Shown here in pieces: positions 60,722 to 64,000 of a DNA stretch of 64,000 nt (position 1 is the first letter of the stretch; each line of letters starts with the position of its first letter). Location: positions 6,386,001 through 6,450,000 of the forward strand of contig NZ_OY729424.1 of the NCBI RefSeq assembly GCF_963422335.1. The letters are read 5' to 3'. The DNA is from an uncultured Roseateles sp. Its GTDB lineage: Bacteria > Pseudomonadota > Gammaproteobacteria > Burkholderiales > Burkholderiaceae_C. Below the pieces are notes generated by a model, which was given only the letters and a program-made list of their open reading frames with translations, did no database searches and had not been told where the DNA came from. A program made the position numbers and the translations under genes.

Positions 60722-61501
60722 TCAGTGAGCGGCAGCCGCGTCGCCGGTGTGCGATGTGCTCAGATAGGCCTCGGGGTCGATGCGGCGCATCTCGGCCTCA
60801 ATCCAGTGCTCGACCTCGCGCATCAGCTCGTCGGGCTGGCGACCCGCCGAGGGGATGGGCTTGCCGATGACCACATCGATCAATCCCGGCTTGAGCAGAA
60901 AGCTCTTGCGCGGCCAGCACTTGGCCGAGCTGACGGCGATAGGCACCACCGGCACGCCAACCGCGATTGCCAGCCGCGTGCCGCCGGCCTTGTATTCACC
61001 CTTGCCACCACGCGGCGCCCGCGTGCCCTCGGGGAACATGATGACCCAGTTGCCCTGGCCCATCAGTCGCTTGCCCTGCTCGGCCACGCGGGCCCAGGCC
61101 TGTGAGCGCTTGCTGCGGTCGATGTGGATCATGTCCATGCGCGACATCGCCCAGCCGAAGAAGGGGATGTAGAGCAACTCGCGCTTGAACACATAGCACA
61201 GCGGGTGCGACATCAGCGCCGGGAAGGCAAAGGTCTCCCAGGTCGACAGATGCTTGGACAGCAGCACCACGGCCGACTTGGCATCCGCCTGGGCTGGCAC
61301 GTTTTCCATGCCGGTGACGCGGTACTTCACGCCGCAGATCACTTTGGCGCCCCAGATCACCAACTTCAGCCAGCCGGCGCAGGCCCAGTAGATCGCGTTG
61401 CCGCGCACAAAGATCGACAGCAGCAGCACACCCAGGGCCCAGGGCACCACGGTGACGGCCATGTACAGAACGAACAGCAGGGAACGAATCGCAGGCAACA
61501 T
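60722..61501 (-). CDS. plsC: 1-acylglycerol-3-phosphate acyltransferase
   Basis: An inner-membrane enzyme of 259 residues that acylates lysophosphatidic acid to phosphatidic acid. Two N-terminal hydrophobic segments (about 4-30 and 37-52) precede the acyltransferase motifs: SKHLSTWETFAF (block I, with HX4E where most enzymes have HX4D), RELLYIPFFGW, MFPEGTRAPRG and GVPVVPIAVSS. ATG at 61501 overlaps the gmhB stop by one base (TGATG). The Glu in block I recurs in some betaproteobacterial PlsC proteins, so activity is still expected. Confidence 0.9.
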   Translation of the reverse strand: MLPAIRSLLFVLYMAVTVVPWALGVLLLSIFVRGNAIYWACAGWLKLVIWGAKVICGVKYRVTGMENVPAQADAKSAVVLLSKHLSTWETFAFPALMSHPLCYVFKRELLYIPFFGWAMSRMDMIHIDRSKRSQAWARVAEQGKRLMGQGNWVIMFPEGTRAPRGGKGEYKAGGTRLAIAVGVPVVPIAVSSAKCWPRKSFLLKPGLIDVVIGKPIPSAGRQPDELMREVEHWIEAEMRRIDPEAYLSTSHTGDAAAAH

Positions 61502-62145
61502 CAACTCAGGGCTCCGGGAGCGGTACTGGGCGCCAGCGCCTCGCCGCGAGCGTCGGCCCGGGCGCGGCGTTCGCGTTGGATCAAATCATCGGCAAAGGCG
61601 GCCAGGTCGTCATGCACCTGGGCGCCCGGCACCAGGGCCAGTTGCTCGGCCACCTGCTCGTCACTGAGGCCGGCCAGCTTGCCGGTACGCACCAGATGCG
61701 GCACGCAGCCAGCTGCCTTGGCCGTCTGCAGGTCACGCAGGCTGGCGCCGACCATGTGCACATGGCTCAGATCAACACCGAAACGCTCGCCGATCTGCTC
61801 GATCAGGCCCGGCAGCGGCTTGCGGCAGGCGCAGCCCTCTTCCGGCGTGTGCGGGCAGAAGAAGGCGGCGTCGATACGCCCGCCCTTCTCGGCCAGCATC
61901 TGGTTCAGGCGCAGATGCACGGTGTTCAGCGAGGCCATGTCCAGCAGGCCGCGGCCGATGCCGGGCTGGTTGGTGGCCAGCACCGTGTGCCAGCCGGCAT
62001 GGTTGAGCCGCGCCACCGCCTCCAGCGCACCGGGGATGGGCAACAACTCCTCGGGTGCCTTGACGTGGTCGTCACGGAACTCGTTGATCGTGCCATCGCG
62101 CCCGAGGATCACGAGCTTGATGGCGTGGGCATGGTCTATGCGCAT
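61501..62145 (-). CDS. gmhB: GmhB-like HAD phosphatase, catalytic aspartates replaced
   Basis: A 214-residue homologue of D-glycero-D-manno-heptose-1,7-bisphosphate 7-phosphatase, needed for LPS heptose. The zinc loop is intact (CPHTPEEGCACRKPLPGL), as are Asp17, Thr/Asn in ATNQPGIGRG and the Lys in CRKP. Yet motif I reads ILGRDGTIN, with Gly15 where the nucleophile Asp belongs, and motif IV reads MVGASLRDL, with Ala where the first Mg-binding Asp belongs. Standard HAD chemistry should not work. It sits between glyS and plsC in the usual order; the start at 62145 is followed by MRIDHAHAIKLVIL. Confidence 0.8.
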   Translation of the reverse strand: MRIDHAHAIKLVILGRDGTINEFRDDHVKAPEELLPIPGALEAVARLNHAGWHTVLATNQPGIGRGLLDMASLNTVHLRLNQMLAEKGGRIDAAFFCPHTPEEGCACRKPLPGLIEQIGERFGVDLSHVHMVGASLRDLQTAKAAGCVPHLVRTGKLAGLSDEQVAEQLALVPGAQVHDDLAAFADDLIQRERRARADARGEALAPSTAPGALS

Positions 62146-62176
62146 CGTGTTCCCCGGACTGCTGAGCGGTGATGGA

Positions 62177-64000
62177 TCAAGAGGCCAATCTTGACAGATC
62201 GGCCACGCGGTTCATCGCCTCGTGCAGGTTCTTCAGCAGGCCCAGGCGATTGGCGCGCAGCGCCGGGTCTTCGGCGTTGACCATCACGCCGTCGAAGAAG
62301 GCATCGACCGGGGTCTTCAGCGCCGCCAGTGCGCGCAGCGAGGCCGCGTAGTCGTGCTGCTCGAACAGGCTGTCGGCCTGCGGGCGTATCTGCACCAGCG
62401 CGGCATTCAGCTGCTGCTCGGCCGCCTCTTTCAGCAGACCGGCATCAACAGCCGAGGGCAGCGCGCCTTCGACCTTCTTCAGGATGTTGGAGACGCGCTT
62501 GTTGGCCGCGGCCAGCGAGGCCGCCTCAGGCAGCGCCGCGAAGGCACGCACGGCCTCCAGGCGGCGCGGCACATCGCCCAGGCGTTGCGGCGCCAGGGCC
62601 AGCACGGCGTCCACCTCCTGGGCGCTATAGCCCTGGTCGCGCAAGGTCACCGCCAGCCGATCCTGCATGAAGACCAGCAGGGCCTCGGCCGGGTTGCTGA
62701 TCAGCTCACCGAAGGCCGGCAGGGCCGATTCGACCAGGGTCGCCAGGTCCAGCGGCAGGTTCTTCTCGACCAGGATGCGTATCACGCCCAGCGCATGGCG
62801 GCGCAGCGCGAACGGATCCTTGTCGCCGGTGGGCAGCTGGCCGATGCCGAACAGGCCGACCAGGGTCTCCAGCTTGTCGGCCAGGGCCACCACGGTGCCG
62901 GTGTGGTTGCGTGGCAGCGCATCGCCGGCAAAGCGGGGCTTGTAGTGGTCTTCGATGGCAATCGCCACGCCGTCGCGCAGGCCTTCGTGGCGGGCGTAGT
63001 AGCCACCCATGATGCCCTGCAGCTCCGGGAACTCGCCCACCATATCGGTCAGCAGATCGGTCTTGGCCAGGCGAGCGGCCTGCTGGGCCTTGGAGTCCAG
63101 CACCTCGAACTCGTCCTTGGCCTCCGCCGTGTAGGGCACGGTGGCCATGCGCAGCTGGTTGACGATGGCATGGGCGATCAGCCTGACGCGCTCGCTGCGC
63201 TCGCCCTGCGTGCCTAAGCGGCCGTGGTAGACCACCTTGTCAAGACCTGACACCCGTGACTCCAGGGTCTTCTTGCGGTCCTGGTCGAAGAAGAACTTGG
63301 CGTCGGACAGGCGGGGCCGCACGACGCGCTCATTGCCCTGGACCACGGCGCTGGCGTCGGCCGGGCTGATATTGCTGACGATCAGGAACTGGTGGGTCAG
63401 CCGGCCCTTGGTGTCCAGCAGCGGGAAGTACTTCTGGTTGGCCTTCATCGTCAGGATCAGGCATTCCTGCGGCACGCCCAGGAACTCGGGCTCGAACTGG
63501 CACAGCAGCACATTGGGGCGCTCGACCAGGGCCGTGACCTCGTCCAGCAGGGCCTCGTCGTCGATGGGCGTCAGGCCCAGCGGCGCGGCCGCGGCCTGCA
63601 GCTGGCGCACGATCTCGGCGCGGCGGGCATCGAAACTGGCGATCACGGCGCCCTGCTCGGCCAGCTGCTTGGCATAGCTGTCGGCATCGCTCAGCACGAT
63701 GGGCGAGACGCTGGCCTCGAAGCGGTGGCCGGTGGTGTTGCGGCCGGCGGTCAGGCCCAGGGCCGAGATCGCGACGACCTCGCTGCCATGCAGGGCCACC
63801 AGGCCATGGGCCGGGCGCACGAACTTGACGTCGCTCCAGCCATCGCCGAGCTGGTAGGTCATCAACTTAGGAATCGGCAGCTTGGCCAAGGATTCATCCA
63901 AGGCCTTCTGCAGGCCCTCGGCCAAGGCGGCGCCGGCCACCATGGAGTCGAGGAACAGCGCCTCGGCCTTGCCATCGGGCGCGCGCTTCAGATTCGGCAC
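62177..64000 (-). CDS. glyS: Glycyl-tRNA synthetase beta subunit, C-terminal part (N-terminus outside window)
   Basis: The frame stays open to the window end, so the first ~100 residues of a ~700-residue protein are missing. The visible 607 residues show family stretches: VKFVRPAHGLVALHGSEVV, LCQFEPEFLGVPQECLILTMKANQKYFPLLD, RKKTLESRVSGLDKVVYHGRLGTQGERSERV, KTDLLTDMVGEFPELQGIMGGYYARHEG and FALRRHALGVIRIL, ending in a helical anticodon-binding tail. It pairs with GlyQ (alpha), whose gene would lie just beyond the window, to charge tRNA-Gly. gmhB follows after 31 bases. Confidence 0.95.
   Translation of the reverse strand: MPNLKRAPDGKAEALFLDSMVAGAALAEGLQKALDESLAKLPIPKLMTYQLGDGWSDVKFVRPAHGLVALHGSEVVAISALGLTAGRNTTGHRFEASVSPIVLSDADSYAKQLAEQGAVIASFDARRAEIVRQLQAAAAPLGLTPIDDEALLDEVTALVERPNVLLCQFEPEFLGVPQECLILTMKANQKYFPLLDTKGRLTHQFLIVSNISPADASAVVQGNERVVRPRLSDAKFFFDQDRKKTLESRVSGLDKVVYHGRLGTQGERSERVRLIAHAIVNQLRMATVPYTAEAKDEFEVLDSKAQQAARLAKTDLLTDMVGEFPELQGIMGGYYARHEGLRDGVAIAIEDHYKPRFAGDALPRNHTGTVVALADKLETLVGLFGIGQLPTGDKDPFALRRHALGVIRILVEKNLPLDLATLVESALPAFGELISNPAEALLVFMQDRLAVTLRDQGYSAQEVDAVLALAPQRLGDVPRRLEAVRAFAALPEAASLAAANKRVSNILKKVEGALPSAVDAGLLKEAAEQQLNAALVQIRPQADSLFEQHDYAASLRALAALKTPVDAFFDGVMVNAEDPALRANRLGLLKNLHEAMNRVADLSRLAS

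Noticed and set aside
60722..61501. PlsC with HX4E as a dead enzyme
   Set aside because: The Glu is a conservative change seen in related proteins, and the other acyltransferase motifs are intact, so loss of function is not supported.

Overview
The window is a high-GC chromosome segment from a betaproteobacterium, most likely Burkholderiales of the Roseateles/Paucibacter/Rubrivivax group. This rests on gene content, not on a search: PEP-CTERM surface proteins, a Bug-type tricarboxylate binding protein, a fused indolepyruvate oxidoreductase with a divergent Lrp regulator, AceK, PPi-type phosphofructokinase, a LiuR-type leucine regulator, and the order glyS-gmhB-plsC-ygjP. Coding density is very high. 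No rRNA, tRNA, CRISPR array, prophage or insertion sequence was seen. Only one gene-free stretch exceeds 300 bases (59475-59793).

Layout. 1-6.3 kb: the end of a TonB-dependent receptor, a LytS/LytR-like two-component pair, and a two-subunit molybdenum hydroxylase. 6.4-17 kb: a branched-chain amino acid ABC operon (livHMGF plus the binding protein) behind a consensus sigma-54 promoter, divergent from a DctB/DctD-type pair whose regulator is a sigma-54 activator; then a lone acidic-amino-acid-type binding protein and an HD-GYP protein. 17-28.4 kb: a CPA2 antiporter, a toxin-antitoxin pair, an MFS transporter, a sensor kinase with a plant-ethylene-receptor-like input domain and its receiver partner, two hydrolases, a transglutaminase-like/TPR lipoprotein and PPi-phosphofructokinase. 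28.5-40 kb: signalling genes (chemoreceptor, CHASE-GGDEF-EAL protein with an upstream binding protein, and a phosphorelay operon ending in a DNA-binding/receiver/cyclase-like fusion), with a Bug protein and a PEP-CTERM protein between them. 40-47.5 kb: Lrp and indolepyruvate oxidoreductase, two more PEP-CTERM proteins and an FAD oxidoreductase. 47.6-59.5 kb: leucine/acyl-CoA catabolism (two acyl-CoA dehydrogenases, thiolase, SDR, thioesterase, MerR regulator, MBL-fold hydrolase), interrupted by AceK, a degenerate GGDEF/EAL response regulator and carbonic anhydrase. 59.8-64 kb: ygjP-like, plsC, gmhB and the C-terminal part of glyS.

How the parts fit. Three near-identical palindromes (centre GTTTACGTAAAC or GTTAACGTAAAC) sit upstream of the thiolase operon, of the thioesterase-ivd operon, and between the MerR gene and the MBL-fold gene. 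They define a probable local LiuR regulon for branched-chain acid breakdown. The liv transporter and the 2-oxoacid oxidoreductase would supply related substrates. Three proteins with cyclic-di-GMP domains, three PEP-CTERM substrates and several sensor kinases suggest a surface-attached or floc-forming aquatic lifestyle; that is inference.

The observations most worth a second look are: the ethylene-receptor-like kinase with all copper/ethylene-pocket residues kept; the winged-helix/receiver/degenerate class III cyclase fusion at the end of a three-gene phosphorelay; the sigma-54 promoter and divergent activator at the liv operon; and a GmhB that keeps its zinc ligands but has lost two catalytic aspartates.
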